A DNA stretch of 64,000 nucleotides, taken from contig CAJTFO010000005.1 of the NCBI GenBank assembly GCA_910575755.1, positions 62,001-126,000 on the forward strand, in the 5' to 3' direction. The stretch is from Desulfovibrionaceae bacterium. Lineage in GTDB: Bacteria > Desulfobacterota > Desulfovibrionia > Desulfovibrionales > Desulfovibrionaceae. Shown piece by piece: positions 8,414 through 18,000 of the stretch. Within the stretch, counting starts at the first letter, position 1. Each line of letters starts with the position of its first letter. The notes under the pieces were generated by a model. That model saw only the letters and a program-made list of their open reading frames with translations, did not search any database and was not told where the DNA came from. Made by a program: the position numbers and the translations under genes.

Positions 8414-10150
8414 ATGATGAAATGGCAAGAGGTTTTCAGCAAAGACGGGCTGCCCTGGCGAGACGCGGCGACACTGTCCGAGCCTGTTGCCGTGAGCGAG
8501 CTGGACGCGCTCAAGCGTTTTCTGGACGCGGTGCATATCCGCTTTTGCCTGGTCAAACCCTATCAGGAAAACAAGAATTATCCGCTGGTGGAAGGCCGCG
8601 AACTGCTGCCCTCCTTTGACAATGACATGTTTGAATACAAGGATCTGCCGGGTTTCGCCCTGGTGGCCTTTGCCCGCCAGCTTGACTACTTTTCCGAGAT
8701 TTTCCAGTTCGACAAGCTGCACCCGGTCATCACCGAGGCGGAAGGCGCCTGCTGCCCGCTGGAAAATCAGGTCATCGGCCAGAACATTCAGACCCTGGCT
8801 TCCCGTCTGCCGCGCGTCCATCAGGATGTTTTCCGCCAGCAGTTCCGCTATGTGGATACGGTGCTGCTGGACAGCTATCCCGCCCTGATGCCCTATCTGC
8901 TGAATATGGACAGAGCTCAGGTGCTGGCCTGGGATGCGGAGAAACTGTTTCATCTGGCCGGGGTATTCGCCTCCTTCCCTTCCGACATAGACAGCGAGCT
9001 CAAGCGCTTCGGCATCCGTATCGGCAAATTTGTTTACGGCGACAGCGATATGTACGAACGCAACCGCATGTTTGTCTATCAGTATCTTATGGAGCTGTAC
9101 GGTTTTCCCATCGTGTCCGAGCGGCGCACCTCCAGCGCGCTTTTCGCCCGCAAACTGCACAAGATGGGCGAACGCTTCCTGCTGCGCGTCATGGGGCAGA
9201 CCGACCGCACGCTGACCACCTACCTTTCCAACGGCGAAAGCCGGCGCTATCCCCTGCTGGAGAAAATCGCCCTGGTGGCAGTGGATGAGGATCAGGAAGA
9301 AGCCCTGAACATCATCGACCGGGACGGCTTTTTTCTGGACAAGTCCCGGCGCGTGGTCATCATGCGCATCACCTACCGCCAGCACCGTTTCGACTCCAGC
9401 AACGTGCGCCAGGACCGCGCCCTTTCCGTGGCCGGGCAGGAAGTGCTGCACCCGCTCACCGGCGAGCCCCTGCGCGGCCTGAACATCATCAAGGACACCA
9501 GCAATATGTTTTTGCGCCTCAACGACATCGTTCGGGGCGAATTTACGGGCCGTATTGTCTACAAGCGCACCGAGGTGGTGGAAAATACCGATACGGACGC
9601 GAAGCGCCTCAAGTTTCTGTATACCTGGCTTACCAAGCATCAGCGCCGGATGATCAGCTACAGCGATGAATTTTTCGCCAATGTCAGCAAGGTGCTGTCC
9701 GGCTATCTTTTTGAGCCGGACAATGCCGAAATCTTCGACAGCATGCGCGATCTGTACCAGGAGGTATGCACGCGCTTCAGTTACATTCAGCAGGCCCGCC
9801 GGGTGCGCATTCTGGAGGACATCTGCCAGCGCACCTTCAAGGGCGTGCGCATCACCTACCGGCAAATGATGCTCGAGGCCGTGGCCCTGCTCAATGAACT
9901 CAAGTTTGAGCTGGTAAATTTCTTCCCGGCTCTGGTGGATGACATCATTGAGTGTGTGGAAAGAATTCTGCGCGACCGCTATCTGCGACGCAACTATCTG
10001 GACGCGCCCGAAAGCTCTCTGACCAGAGCCGGGCTTGAAATACGCAAAAATTACGGCAGGCTGGTTTCTCTGCAAGACGGCTTCAAAGCCGCGCGCAAGG
10101 CGCGCCTCGGCGCGGAAAGCAGGCTGATGAAGGATGTGACTGTGGCATGA
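8414..10150 (+). CDS. Conserved-looking protein of unknown function (579 aa)
   Basis: I do not recognise this protein. It is 578-579 residues, soluble, without signal peptide or transmembrane segments, and rich in aromatic and charged residues. It looks well folded throughout, with helical segments toward the C-terminus (about 420-560). No nucleotide-binding or catalytic motif stands out. ATG 8414 is preceded by AGGA with seven-base spacing after an AT-rich promoter-like stretch. Its stop overlaps the rsmE start (ATGA), so it is translationally coupled to an rRNA methyltransferase. A role in RNA or ribosome metabolism is possible but only suggested by neighbourhood. Confidence 0.8.
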   Translation: MMKWQEVFSKDGLPWRDAATLSEPVAVSELDALKRFLDAVHIRFCLVKPYQENKNYPLVEGRELLPSFDNDMFEYKDLPGFALVAFARQLDYFSEIFQFDKLHPVITEAEGACCPLENQVIGQNIQTLASRLPRVHQDVFRQQFRYVDTVLLDSYPALMPYLLNMDRAQVLAWDAEKLFHLAGVFASFPSDIDSELKRFGIRIGKFVYGDSDMYERNRMFVYQYLMELYGFPIVSERRTSSALFARKLHKMGERFLLRVMGQTDRTLTTYLSNGESRRYPLLEKIALVAVDEDQEEALNIIDRDGFFLDKSRRVVIMRITYRQHRFDSSNVRQDRALSVAGQEVLHPLTGEPLRGLNIIKDTSNMFLRLNDIVRGEFTGRIVYKRTEVVENTDTDAKRLKFLYTWLTKHQRRMISYSDEFFANVSKVLSGYLFEPDNAEIFDSMRDLYQEVCTRFSYIQQARRVRILEDICQRTFKGVRITYRQMMLEAVALLNELKFELVNFFPALVDDIIECVERILRDRYLRRNYLDAPESSLTRAGLEIRKNYGRLVSLQDGFKAARKARLGAESRLMKDVTVA

Positions 10151-10899
10151 GCGAACCCTTTTTTTATCTGCCGCCCGATGCCTGGGGGCGCGAGGCCTGT
10201 CTGGAAGGTCAGGAGGCCAGACATCTGGGGCAGGCGCTGCGCCTCAAACCTGGCGATACGGTTGGCCTGCTGGACGGGAGGGGCCGCACAGGCCACTTTG
10301 TCATCCGCGCGGTGGGCAAAAAAAATGTGCGCCTGGAATGCCTGGAGGAATCCTTTACTCCCCGCCCCGCATCTCTTGCCGTTATGGCTCTGGCCTTCAG
10401 CAAGGCAGTGCGGCGCGGCTTTTTTATGGAAAAAGCCGCGGAACTGGGCGCGCATGCAATCTGGCTCTGGCAGGCTGACCACAGTCAGGGCAGATTGCCG
10501 GCCGGTGCGTGTGAATCGTGCCTGGGACAGATGATAGCCGGGGCCAAGCAAAGCGGAAATCCCTGGCTGCCGGAAGTGCGCGCCCTGAGCCGCGGCGCTG
10601 AGGAGCTTGCCGAACTTTCCCGCGCCGCCGACCAGCGCATTCTGCCGTGGGAAATGCAGGCAAGCCTGCCCATGCTCACGCCGGATCTGGCGGGCAGGCC
10701 TGGCCTTTCCGTCTATGTCATCGGGCCGGAAGGCGGCTTTTCGGGAAGAGAGCTGGATATATTGCGCGAGGCGGACTTTACGGCGGTCAGCCTGGGGGCC
10801 AGGGTGCTGCGCTGTGAAACGGCGGCCACCCTCTGCCTGGGCATTCACTGGTGGGCAGCGCAATTGCCGGGCCGTGGCGCGGCAGGCGCGGAGGATTGA
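10147..10899 (+). CDS. rsmE: 16S rRNA (uracil-1498-N3)-methyltransferase
   Basis: The 250-residue protein matches the RsmE family of SPOUT methyltransferases, which methylate U1498 of 16S rRNA in the assembled 30S subunit. The N-terminal PUA-like domain (about 1-75) precedes the SPOUT domain with VYVIGPEGGFSGRELDIL, SLGARVLRCETAA and KAVRRGFFMEKAAELG. The IGPEGGFS and LG-RVLR-ETA motifs form the trefoil-knot SAM site. It overlaps the preceding unknown gene by four bases and is followed immediately by rarA. Confidence 0.95.
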   Translation: MSEPFFYLPPDAWGREACLEGQEARHLGQALRLKPGDTVGLLDGRGRTGHFVIRAVGKKNVRLECLEESFTPRPASLAVMALAFSKAVRRGFFMEKAAELGAHAIWLWQADHSQGRLPAGACESCLGQMIAGAKQSGNPWLPEVRALSRGAEELAELSRAADQRILPWEMQASLPMLTPDLAGRPGLSVYVIGPEGGFSGRELDILREADFTAVSLGARVLRCETAATLCLGIHWWAAQLPGRGAAGAED

Positions 10900-10901
10900 G
10901 C

Positions 10902-12131
10902 ATGGCCGTCAGCAAGCCCCTGCCGGAACGCATGCGCCCGGACGACATGGCGCATTTTCTGGGCCAGACCCACCTGACAGAGCGCCTGCGTTCGCTCATG
11001 CAGGCCAGTCGCCTGCCCAGCCTGCTTTTCTTTGGCCCGCCCGGTTGCGGCAAATCCACGCTGGCTTTGCTGCTGGCCAGATCCACGGGCAAAAAATATC
11101 TGCGCCTCAGCGCCCCGGAAGCGGGTTTGCAGCATTTGCGCCGCTCCCTGGCCGGGGTGGAAATTCTGGTGCTGGACGAGCTGCACCGTTTTTCCAAGGC
11201 GCAACAGGACTTTTTTCTGCCTCTGGTAGAGTCCGGCGAACTGACCCTGCTGGCCACAACTACCGAAAATCCGTCCTTCAGCGTGACCCGCCAGCTTCTC
11301 TCGCGCCTGCATGTGCTGCGCCTGCGCCCTCTGGGCCGCTCAGAACTGATGCAGTTGGCGCAACGCGGCGCGCAGGATCTTCAGGTGCAACTGAGTGATG
11401 ATGTGCTGGATCTGCTGGCGGGCGTGGCCCACGGCGATGCCCGCAGCCTGCTTAATCTGGTGGAATATGTGGCCGCGCTGCCCGGGGACAAGCGGAATAC
11501 GGAGCAGATCAAGGCGGCATTGCCGGAAGTGCTGGCGCGCCATGACAAGGATGGCGACAGCCATTATGAGCTGGCTTCAGCTTTGATCAAATCCATTCGC
11601 GGCAGCGATGTGGACGCGGCGCTCTACTATCTGGCCTGCCTGCTGGAAGGCGGCGAAGACCCGCGCTTTGTCTGCCGGCGGCTGATTCTTTCCGCTTCGG
11701 AGGATGTGGGGCTGGCCGATCCAAACGCCCTGCCCCTGGCCGTATCCTGCCAGCAGGCCGTGGAATTCGTGGGCATGCCCGAAGGTTTTATTCCCCTGGC
11801 GGAAACCGTGGTCTATCTGGCCCTGGCCCGCAAAAGCAACGCCTCGTATGCGGCCTATCTCAATGCCGCGCGTGAAGTGAAACTCAACGGCGCGCGCGCC
11901 GTGCCGCTGCATTTGCGCAATCCCTCCACGCAATTGCACAAGGAATGGGGCTACGGCAAGGAATACAAATATCCGCACAACTATCCCGATTCCTGGGTGG
12001 AACAGTCCTACCTGCCGCCCGAACTGGAAGGCAGACGTTTTTACCAGCCGCGCGACAATGGCGAAGAGCCGCGACTTTCGCAGTGGTGGCGCAAAATTCA
12101 TAGGATAAGAAAGACGGATGGTCAGTCATGA
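10902..12131 (+). CDS. rarA: Replication-associated recombination protein A (RarA/MgsA)
   Basis: This 409-residue AAA+ ATPase of the clamp-loader family acts at stalled replication forks. Visible are the N-terminal PLPERMRPDDMAHFLGQTHL, Walker A FFGPPGCGKST, Walker B ILVLDELHRF, the sensor-1 segment LLATTTENPSFSV, and the C-terminal MgsA domain with HYELASALIKSIRGSDVDAALYYLA and AEDVGLADP-like sequence. ATG 10902 was preferred over an upstream in-frame start because GGAGG lies 9 bases before it. It follows rsmE directly and overlaps the acyltransferase start (ATGA). Confidence 0.96.
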   Translation: MAVSKPLPERMRPDDMAHFLGQTHLTERLRSLMQASRLPSLLFFGPPGCGKSTLALLLARSTGKKYLRLSAPEAGLQHLRRSLAGVEILVLDELHRFSKAQQDFFLPLVESGELTLLATTTENPSFSVTRQLLSRLHVLRLRPLGRSELMQLAQRGAQDLQVQLSDDVLDLLAGVAHGDARSLLNLVEYVAALPGDKRNTEQIKAALPEVLARHDKDGDSHYELASALIKSIRGSDVDAALYYLACLLEGGEDPRFVCRRLILSASEDVGLADPNALPLAVSCQQAVEFVGMPEGFIPLAETVVYLALARKSNASYAAYLNAAREVKLNGARAVPLHLRNPSTQLHKEWGYGKEYKYPHNYPDSWVEQSYLPPELEGRRFYQPRDNGEEPRLSQWWRKIHRIRKTDGQS

Positions 12132-12955
12132 TTCCCCAACATATTGACGGCGTTTTTCCCGAAAAATTTCTTACCGGCGACATGTACCGCAGCCCCGACA
12201 TTCAGGCGGGCGTGGTCAGCCGGATGTTGCCTTCGCTCTCCTTTTACAGCCGTCTGTTTTTCGGGCCGGTGCGCTGGCTCTGCCGCCGGGCCGCGCGCGG
12301 GCTGTGCGACGACGCCGCGTGGGTCTACGCCAGCATCTGGACAACGGATATCATGGAGAGCATGGGCTGCCCCGTTGAAGTGGAGGGCATGGACGCCATC
12401 AGCGCCACGGACGGCCCCTGCCTCTTTGTGGCCAACCACATGAGTACCCTGGAAACCTTCATGCTGCCGGGCATTATTCACCCGCGCAGGCCCGTGACCT
12501 TTGTAGTCAAGAAAAGTCTGACCACCATGCCCTTTTTCGGCGCGGTGATGCGTTCGCGCGATCCCATTGTGGTGGGCCGGGTCAATCCCCGCGAAGACCT
12601 CGCCGCCGTATTGGAAGGCGGTGTGGAGCGCCTCAAGAAAGGCATTTCCATCATCGTCTTTCCACAGAGCACACGCTCCAGAGTGTTTGACGCGCACCGC
12701 TTCAACAGCATCGGCGTCAAACTGGCCCGAAAGGCCGGCGTGCCCATTGTGCCCCTGGCCCTCAAGACGGACGCCTGGGGTCAGGGGAAGAAAATCAAGG
12801 AGCTGGGGCCGGTCAAAGCCGGCATGCCTGTGCGCTACCGCTTTGCGCCCCCCATGCGCATCCGCAGCCAGGGCAAGGAAGAGCAGGCCGCCATCTGTGA
12901 ATTTATTGCCGGCACGCTGGCGGCCTGGCAGGCGCGGGACGGCATGAATCCCTGA
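12128..12955 (+). CDS. PlsC-like 1-acylglycerol-3-phosphate acyltransferase
   Basis: The 275-residue protein belongs to the lysophospholipid acyltransferase (PlsC) family by overall pattern: NHMSTLE at 103-109, a glycine-rich middle block, FPQSTRS at 178-184 and a VPIVPLALKTD segment. Such enzymes transfer an acyl chain to lysophosphatidic acid at the membrane. Two family motifs are altered: the catalytic HX4D reads HX4E (His104...Glu109) and the usual FPEGTRS reads FPQSTRS. It may therefore use another acceptor. It overlaps rarA by four bases. Confidence 0.83.
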   Translation: MIPQHIDGVFPEKFLTGDMYRSPDIQAGVVSRMLPSLSFYSRLFFGPVRWLCRRAARGLCDDAAWVYASIWTTDIMESMGCPVEVEGMDAISATDGPCLFVANHMSTLETFMLPGIIHPRRPVTFVVKKSLTTMPFFGAVMRSRDPIVVGRVNPREDLAAVLEGGVERLKKGISIIVFPQSTRSRVFDAHRFNSIGVKLARKAGVPIVPLALKTDAWGQGKKIKELGPVKAGMPVRYRFAPPMRIRSQGKEEQAAICEFIAGTLAAWQARDGMNP

Positions 12956-12976
12956 AAACTGGAAGGGGGCTGCGCC

Positions 12977-15900
12977 TCAGCTTTGCATGGCGGCCAGCAG
13001 GGCCGCCACATAGCCGGGCTTTTTGTTGCGCAGCACAGCAAAGCTCTTCAGCATGTGTTCCATATCGGCAGACTCTATGCCGTACAGGCCGGCTGCCAGA
13101 ACATCATTGCGAATCTTGAGCATATCCGTCTGCTTCGCAGTTGTTGGAACGTCCGCTTCCGTCAGACCGCAGTCCGCCAGCAGGGGAATGAATTTTTCCC
13201 TGTTATAATGACACGATAACAGAAGTGAATTGCGCGTCATTTCCATATACACGGGATTGCCGCGCAACTCTTCATCTGTGGGTTGCGGCATGGGCTGGCG
13301 CATCAGATGGGTTTTATTAACATGTATTGCCGCTGTGAAGCGAATGAGCCAATCCAGAGGGATACTACTGAAAAGAGCCTGAGCAAAAAAAAGTCTTGTT
13401 AATGAAAATCTTTCAACACTGACAATCCTCTTTTCTAAAGTCATTTGATAATTTTTGGGAATAGTGAGCCATAATGTATTCTGCGCGCCGATATCCTTCG
13501 GCAGCACGGTCGCAATCAGCGTTCGCTCATCCGTGTCACGTGCAATATCCCGAAAACCCAAGCGATAATATGCTCTGTCCGGCGTGATGAAGGCCGCCAG
13601 TTCCGCGCGCTGGCGCAGGCCCAAAGCGGAAAGCACGTTCTGTTCCTTGCTTTTTTTGTCATTGGGCGTCAGTTGCGGATATACGTCGTCAATAAGGCGG
13701 CTGATTTCCTTGTTGCGCAGAAAGGCGTCAAACTCCTCAGGATCAAGCCAGTATTCGGGCTCTGCAAAACGGCTGTCGTACTGCCAGATGCAGGCGCCCT
13801 TGCAGAGCGGCAGAAAATGCGGCTTGCGTTTCTCATGGAAAATACGTTTGTCGTTAGTCGCGTGCAATTCTGTTCTAAAATCCAGCCATTCCGGGTCCAG
13901 GGCCGGAAAGCGTCCATAAACGCGGGCGAGAATCTCCAGATCCGTGCGGCCGTGCGCCACTTCCATAAAAGCCCAATGCCGCGGCGATGTGGCGCGAATG
14001 TCCGCCAGCGTATACTCAAAGGCCGTGCCGGAATCAGTCAGCGTGGCCGGACTGGTCAGCATGAAGCGGCAGCGCATGGGGGCCGCCTCGTCCTCCGGCG
14101 GCGTATTTTCCACCTGCAGGAGCCCGAATTTGTAGCGTGTATCCACATCAGGAAAAAGTTTCTTTCGATTCTCAAAACCGTCAAAGGCCAACAGGCGACA
14201 ATTGCCCAGAATATGTTTGCGCAGTTCTGTGGAGCCGTCATCCGTGAGCAGCGCGGTAGGCAAAACATAGTTGAGGCTGCCGCCGACGGTAAGCAGGCGG
14301 AGATTGCGTTCCACAAAAAAGCGGAAGAGGTTGCCGTCCCCTTCTCCCGCATTGAGGGGATACCTGCTTTTATAATATGCGTTGACCACCAGCGCGCGCT
14401 TGCTTTCCGCCCTGTAACGCCGCGCTATATACGGTTTGGCCAGCAGATCCGTCTGCAATGTTTTTTTGGCGCTATTGCTCAGGCTGCGATAATTGGAACG
14501 GTACTGACTGAAAAAATCCGGATCGGCAAACTTTGTCTTGTCCCAGGGCGGATTGCCCACAATAACGTGGAAGCCGCGTTCTTCCCTGGTCGGCATGGCA
14601 AAGGCTTCGGGAAATTCCACGCCCCAGTTGAAAAACTGGTAGCGCTGGCGATAGGCCTCCAGCGTTGCGCGCAGTTCTGGTTCCGCGCCATCCAGCAAGG
14701 GGCGTGAAATCCGCACCAGTTTTTTGCGCAGGGCTTCAGCCCCGTCCCTCTTTTGTCTGGCCGCGGTCTGCGCCTTCTTGTCCCCGGTTTTTCTGGCGGC
14801 CTCGTATTCCACATCGCCTTCCACCATCATCATGTCGATGGTGTTGAGCGTATCAAGCAGCAGGTTCATGCGCTCCAGGGCCGGGCGCACCTCGTCCCTG
14901 AAGATGCGTTTGGAGCGTTCCACATCCTCCGCCGTGGTGTCCTGCACACGGTTGAGGGAATGAAACACCTGATTGAGCCTGGCAAAGGTCTCACTGATTT
15001 CGTCAGTGAGCAGATTTTGCTGCTGGCCGGTACGATCGAGATATGTGGTAAAGCGCCCTCGCGTGGTTCCGATGAGGGCGTTGCCCGACTTGACGTGATG
15101 CTCGATGAAGGAAAGCGGCGTGCCGAAAATAAAGGTCTCGATCCACAAGCTCAGGTGCGCCAGCTCAATGGCAAAAGGCTGCACGTCCACCCCGTAGATG
15201 GCGCGTTTGAGCAGAATACGCTTGAGCACGGCCAGTTCGTCGGCTTCAGCCAGGGCGCCGCTGAAGCCCATGCCGCGCAACACTTCTTCAATGCGGGCCT
15301 TTTCCGTGGCCAGCACCTCGGCAAGGCGCGGATCAGGCCGCGCGTCATCGTCCGCAGCGGCCAGACGCTCCAGCGCGCAACGGGTCAGATAGCTCAGGCA
15401 TTCCACCAGCAGATGCCCGCTGCCGCAGGCATTGTCCAGAATGCGCAGGTCCAGAATGGATTTCTCCGGTTCAAGCCGGGCCAGCGCATGGTCAATGGCG
15501 CGGCGCACCAAGGGCAGGGACAGCTCGGAAGGCGTGTAATAACTGGCCGTGGTTTTGCGTGAGTTCCTGCTGCTCACAAGGTACAGGCAGCCCCTGGGCA
15601 AATCTATGGAAGTGCGGACAAGGCATTTGGCGTCAGCCCTGATGCGCGCCGCGTCATAGGCGTCGAAATAGCCGTCCAGATGATCGGCCGGCGCGCCCTT
15701 TCCGCCCTTCCGCTGGTATTCCAGATAGACAAGATTCTCTTCGGCAATGCGGAACTCGAAGCCCAGAAGCCCCTCATAAATAGTGCCGAGATGGGTGACG
15801 GAAAGGGTGCGGAAGTCCCGCAGTCTCCCCCCTGTATCGGCAATGATGAAAAGCAGATCCAGCACCTGCCGCAACTGGTCGTTGTCCATAATGCGAGGCA

Positions 15901-16981
15901 GGGCCAGCAGGGGAGCGCGTTCGTCGTCAAACAGACCACCATTGAGCAGGGGAATGGCAAAGTTGGGCTTGCCCCTGTTCAAGGTGTCGAAAAGGGTTTG
16001 CAGGGAATCCCAGCCGGTATAGTCGCGCGGATCGTCCCGTGGCAGATCCTGATAGAGTTTGCGCAGGGAAAGCCGGGGATAATTGCTGTGAGCCTTGAGA
16101 ATATCCCAATGGCGATCCTCAAAATAGGCGATGAAAAGCAGGCGAAAGGTAAAATAGAGCGCATTGCCAAAAATGCGGCACAAGCCCTCCTGCGCCTTGT
16201 CCGAGGCCACAGCGTAAAGCGCCTGCCCCACTTTTTCAAAAAGCGAGGCCCTGCCGTCGATGCCATAGATCACCTTGCGCAGGTCGTCCTCCGACGCCTC
16301 GCGGCGCAGGCGTTCCACGCGGGCGGCATCTTCAAATCCGCTGCGTTCCGCCTGTTCCTGACGGATGTGCGATGCTCGCCCGAAAAGGTGAAAAAACAGA
16401 CGCAAGGAGGCAATATCCCCCGCCTCTGTCAACCGGTCCAGATGGACGCGCACAAAGCGTTTGTTGGCGGAAACCTGCCTGTTGTCCACCAGCCACCACT
16501 CATGGCCGTTGCTCAGAAATCCCAGCGGCAGTCTTGCGAAGTTGAGATATTCCAGCAACTGGAAATAGGGGTTGTGCTTGCGGTCGGCCTTCCCCGTATC
16601 CAGCAGTTTGTCCCGATGCTTGCTTTCCAGAAAGCTGACGATGCCGTCAGAAGGCTTTTGCTCATCCGCCGCATTTCTGAAAGCCTGAAGCGACGCTTCA
16701 TCCTTGAAGAGCGTCCAGTCCGGCTCCATCTGCTTGCCCTGAACGGTGATGCGCTGACGCCGCAGAAGAGGCCAGCCCAGCAAACGCAGCACGGGAACAA
16801 TAACCTCATCCTCCAGCTGCGTTTCATTGCCGCATTGCGGGATGCGGGAACACAGCTCTTTCAGCCTGGACAGGACGGCATCAGCGTCCGGAACTTCCTG
16901 AGCAAGGCTTGGCAGCTCATGCTCGAAAAAGTTGCGCTCATAGAGGTGGTTTTCAAAAATGGATTTGGCGGAAACGGACAT
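12977..16981 (-). CDS. Type IIG-like restriction-modification enzyme (nuclease-methyltransferase fusion)
   Basis: This 1,334-residue protein appears to combine restriction and modification in one chain. The N-terminus has an HsdR-like nuclease pattern: PDW near residue 84 and ESK near 118-120 fit PD-(D/E)XK. A helical region follows. The N6-adenine methyltransferase core shows ILDNACGSGHLLVE near 510 (SAM motif I) and the catalytic NPPW near 808. The last 400 residues probably recognise the DNA target. GAGG lies six bases before the ATG. No separate specificity, methylase or BREX/DISARM gene is adjacent, so it seems solitary. It sits with tag between core genes, and parts near 13.2-13.5 kb are AT-richer than surrounding DNA, suggesting acquisition. 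Confidence 0.87.
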   Translation of the reverse strand: MSVSAKSIFENHLYERNFFEHELPSLAQEVPDADAVLSRLKELCSRIPQCGNETQLEDEVIVPVLRLLGWPLLRRQRITVQGKQMEPDWTLFKDEASLQAFRNAADEQKPSDGIVSFLESKHRDKLLDTGKADRKHNPYFQLLEYLNFARLPLGFLSNGHEWWLVDNRQVSANKRFVRVHLDRLTEAGDIASLRLFFHLFGRASHIRQEQAERSGFEDAARVERLRREASEDDLRKVIYGIDGRASLFEKVGQALYAVASDKAQEGLCRIFGNALYFTFRLLFIAYFEDRHWDILKAHSNYPRLSLRKLYQDLPRDDPRDYTGWDSLQTLFDTLNRGKPNFAIPLLNGGLFDDERAPLLALPRIMDNDQLRQVLDLLFIIADTGGRLRDFRTLSVTHLGTIYEGLLGFEFRIAEENLVYLEYQRKGGKGAPADHLDGYFDAYDAARIRADAKCLVRTSIDLPRGCLYLVSSRNSRKTTASYYTPSELSLPLVRRAIDHALARLEPEKSILDLRILDNACGSGHLLVECLSYLTRCALERLAAADDDARPDPRLAEVLATEKARIEEVLRGMGFSGALAEADELAVLKRILLKRAIYGVDVQPFAIELAHLSLWIETFIFGTPLSFIEHHVKSGNALIGTTRGRFTTYLDRTGQQQNLLTDEISETFARLNQVFHSLNRVQDTTAEDVERSKRIFRDEVRPALERMNLLLDTLNTIDMMMVEGDVEYEAARKTGDKKAQTAARQKRDGAEALRKKLVRISRPLLDGAEPELRATLEAYRQRYQFFNWGVEFPEAFAMPTREERGFHVIVGNPPWDKTKFADPDFFSQYRSNYRSLSNSAKKTLQTDLLAKPYIARRYRAESKRALVVNAYYKSRYPLNAGEGDGNLFRFFVERNLRLLTVGGSLNYVLPTALLTDDGSTELRKHILGNCRLLAFDGFENRKKLFPDVDTRYKFGLLQVENTPPEDEAAPMRCRFMLTSPATLTDSGTAFEYTLADIRATSPRHWAFMEVAHGRTDLEILARVYGRFPALDPEWLDFRTELHATNDKRIFHEKRKPHFLPLCKGACIWQYDSRFAEPEYWLDPEEFDAFLRNKEISRLIDDVYPQLTPNDKKSKEQNVLSALGLRQRAELAAFITPDRAYYRLGFRDIARDTDERTLIATVLPKDIGAQNTLWLTIPKNYQMTLEKRIVSVERFSLTRLFFAQALFSSIPLDWLIRFTAAIHVNKTHLMRQPMPQPTDEELRGNPVYMEMTRNSLLLSCHYNREKFIPLLADCGLTEADVPTTAKQTDMLKIRNDVLAAGLYGIESADMEHMLKSFAVLRNKKPGYVAALLAAMQS

Positions 16982-17065
16982 GCAACCCTCGCTGTGGAGG
17001 CAAAATACTCTAACGCGGACTTGCTTGCAAATACGCGCGGAAAATCTTGCCTGTCGCTTCCCGCT

Positions 17066-17671
17066 TCAAAAATTTCCGCCAATGCGCCCTTCCCCTTTCA
17101 TGGCCCGATACACAAAGCAATCCGTCACATGGTCATTCACCATGCCCGTAGCCTGCATAAACGCGTATATGATTGTTGAGCCTACAAACTTAAAGCCTGA
17201 TTTTTTCAAATCCCTGCTGATTTGATCTGAAAGGGCTGTCGTGGCCGGGATATCGGCTATTGTTTTGCGGTGGTTCTCAATGGGAGAACGCTTTACATAT
17301 GACCAGATGAAGTTATCAAAGCTTCCGTGTTTTTTCTGTATGGCCAGAAATGCCCTGGCATTCGTCACCGCGGCGTTTACTTTCAGACGGTTTCTGATAA
17401 TTTTTTCGTTGGTCAGCAGCTTTTGTATTGTCGCTTCCCCATAGCGGGCCACCTTGCCCGGATCAAAACCATCAAAGGCTTCCCTGAAAGCCTCTCTTTT
17501 TTTGAGCACGGTCAGCCAGCTCAGTCCGGCCTGCATGCCTTCCAGGACCAGCATTTCAAAGAGTCTATTATCGTCATGCACAGGCCGCCCCCATTCATTG
17601 TCATGATAATGAACATAGATGGGTGAATCTCCCGCCCATGCGCATCTGATTGCATCACACACGGCATACAT
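17066..17671 (-). CDS. tag: DNA-3-methyladenine glycosylase I
   Basis: The enzyme excises 3-methyladenine from DNA in base-excision repair. The protein (about 201 residues from ATG 17671) has RCAWAG with the first zinc ligand Cys, YHDNEWGRPVHDD with the conserved active-site Glu, the FEMLVLEGMQAGLSW block and the C-terminal MVNDHVTDCF with His and Cys zinc ligands. All are hallmarks of Tag. ATG 17671 has AAGG directly abutting; GTG 17662 is an alternative with better spacing. It is 84 bases upstream of the type IIG gene on the same strand. Confidence 0.94.
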   Translation of the reverse strand: MYAVCDAIRCAWAGDSPIYVHYHDNEWGRPVHDDNRLFEMLVLEGMQAGLSWLTVLKKREAFREAFDGFDPGKVARYGEATIQKLLTNEKIIRNRLKVNAAVTNARAFLAIQKKHGSFDNFIWSYVKRSPIENHRKTIADIPATTALSDQISRDLKKSGFKFVGSTIIYAFMQATGMVNDHVTDCFVYRAMKGEGRIGGNF

Positions 17672-18000
17672 CCTTATTATGTCATAAGTAAGCAATTCTT
17701 TTAACGAAAAGCAACAGTACACAAGGAAATACTGCTGTAAAACAGCAAAGAATGCAATACCGTAAAGAATTCAGCCCCTTGATGGACTCTTGCTCACATG
17801 CTCCGGTTTTGCGGGGCTACGAGACAGCGCCCGCAAGAGCGGACGTGTTTTCTTTTCAGGAAAAGTCTTGCCTTTTTTTCTTTCATGGGCTATTCAACCT
17901 CTTCGCGCGGTCATGCCCGCTTAAGAAGCTGTTGTTACAGCCCGGGCCACGGTTTTGCCGCATTTGAAATGAACTGTTTTTTGCATATACGGAGGATTGT
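17672..18000. other. Intergenic gap between tag and rpmB
   Basis: This 329-base gap separates divergent tag (minus) and rpmB (plus). Short open frames here lack ribosome-binding sites and recognisable sequence. It presumably carries both promoters; the only clear element is the rpmB ribosome-binding site GGAGG at 17991-17995. I see no RNA gene in it. Confidence 0.6.

Noticed and set aside
8336-10075. Long minus-strand open frame opposite the 579-residue gene
   Set aside because: It has shadow-type composition, and the plus-strand gene has a ribosome-binding site and is coupled to rsmE.
12977-16981. BREX or DISARM defence island around the methyltransferase
   Set aside because: No companion genes (ATPase, helicase or phosphatase type) flank it.
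17752-17967. 71-codon frame between tag and rpmB
   Set aside because: It has no ribosome-binding site and no recognisable sequence.
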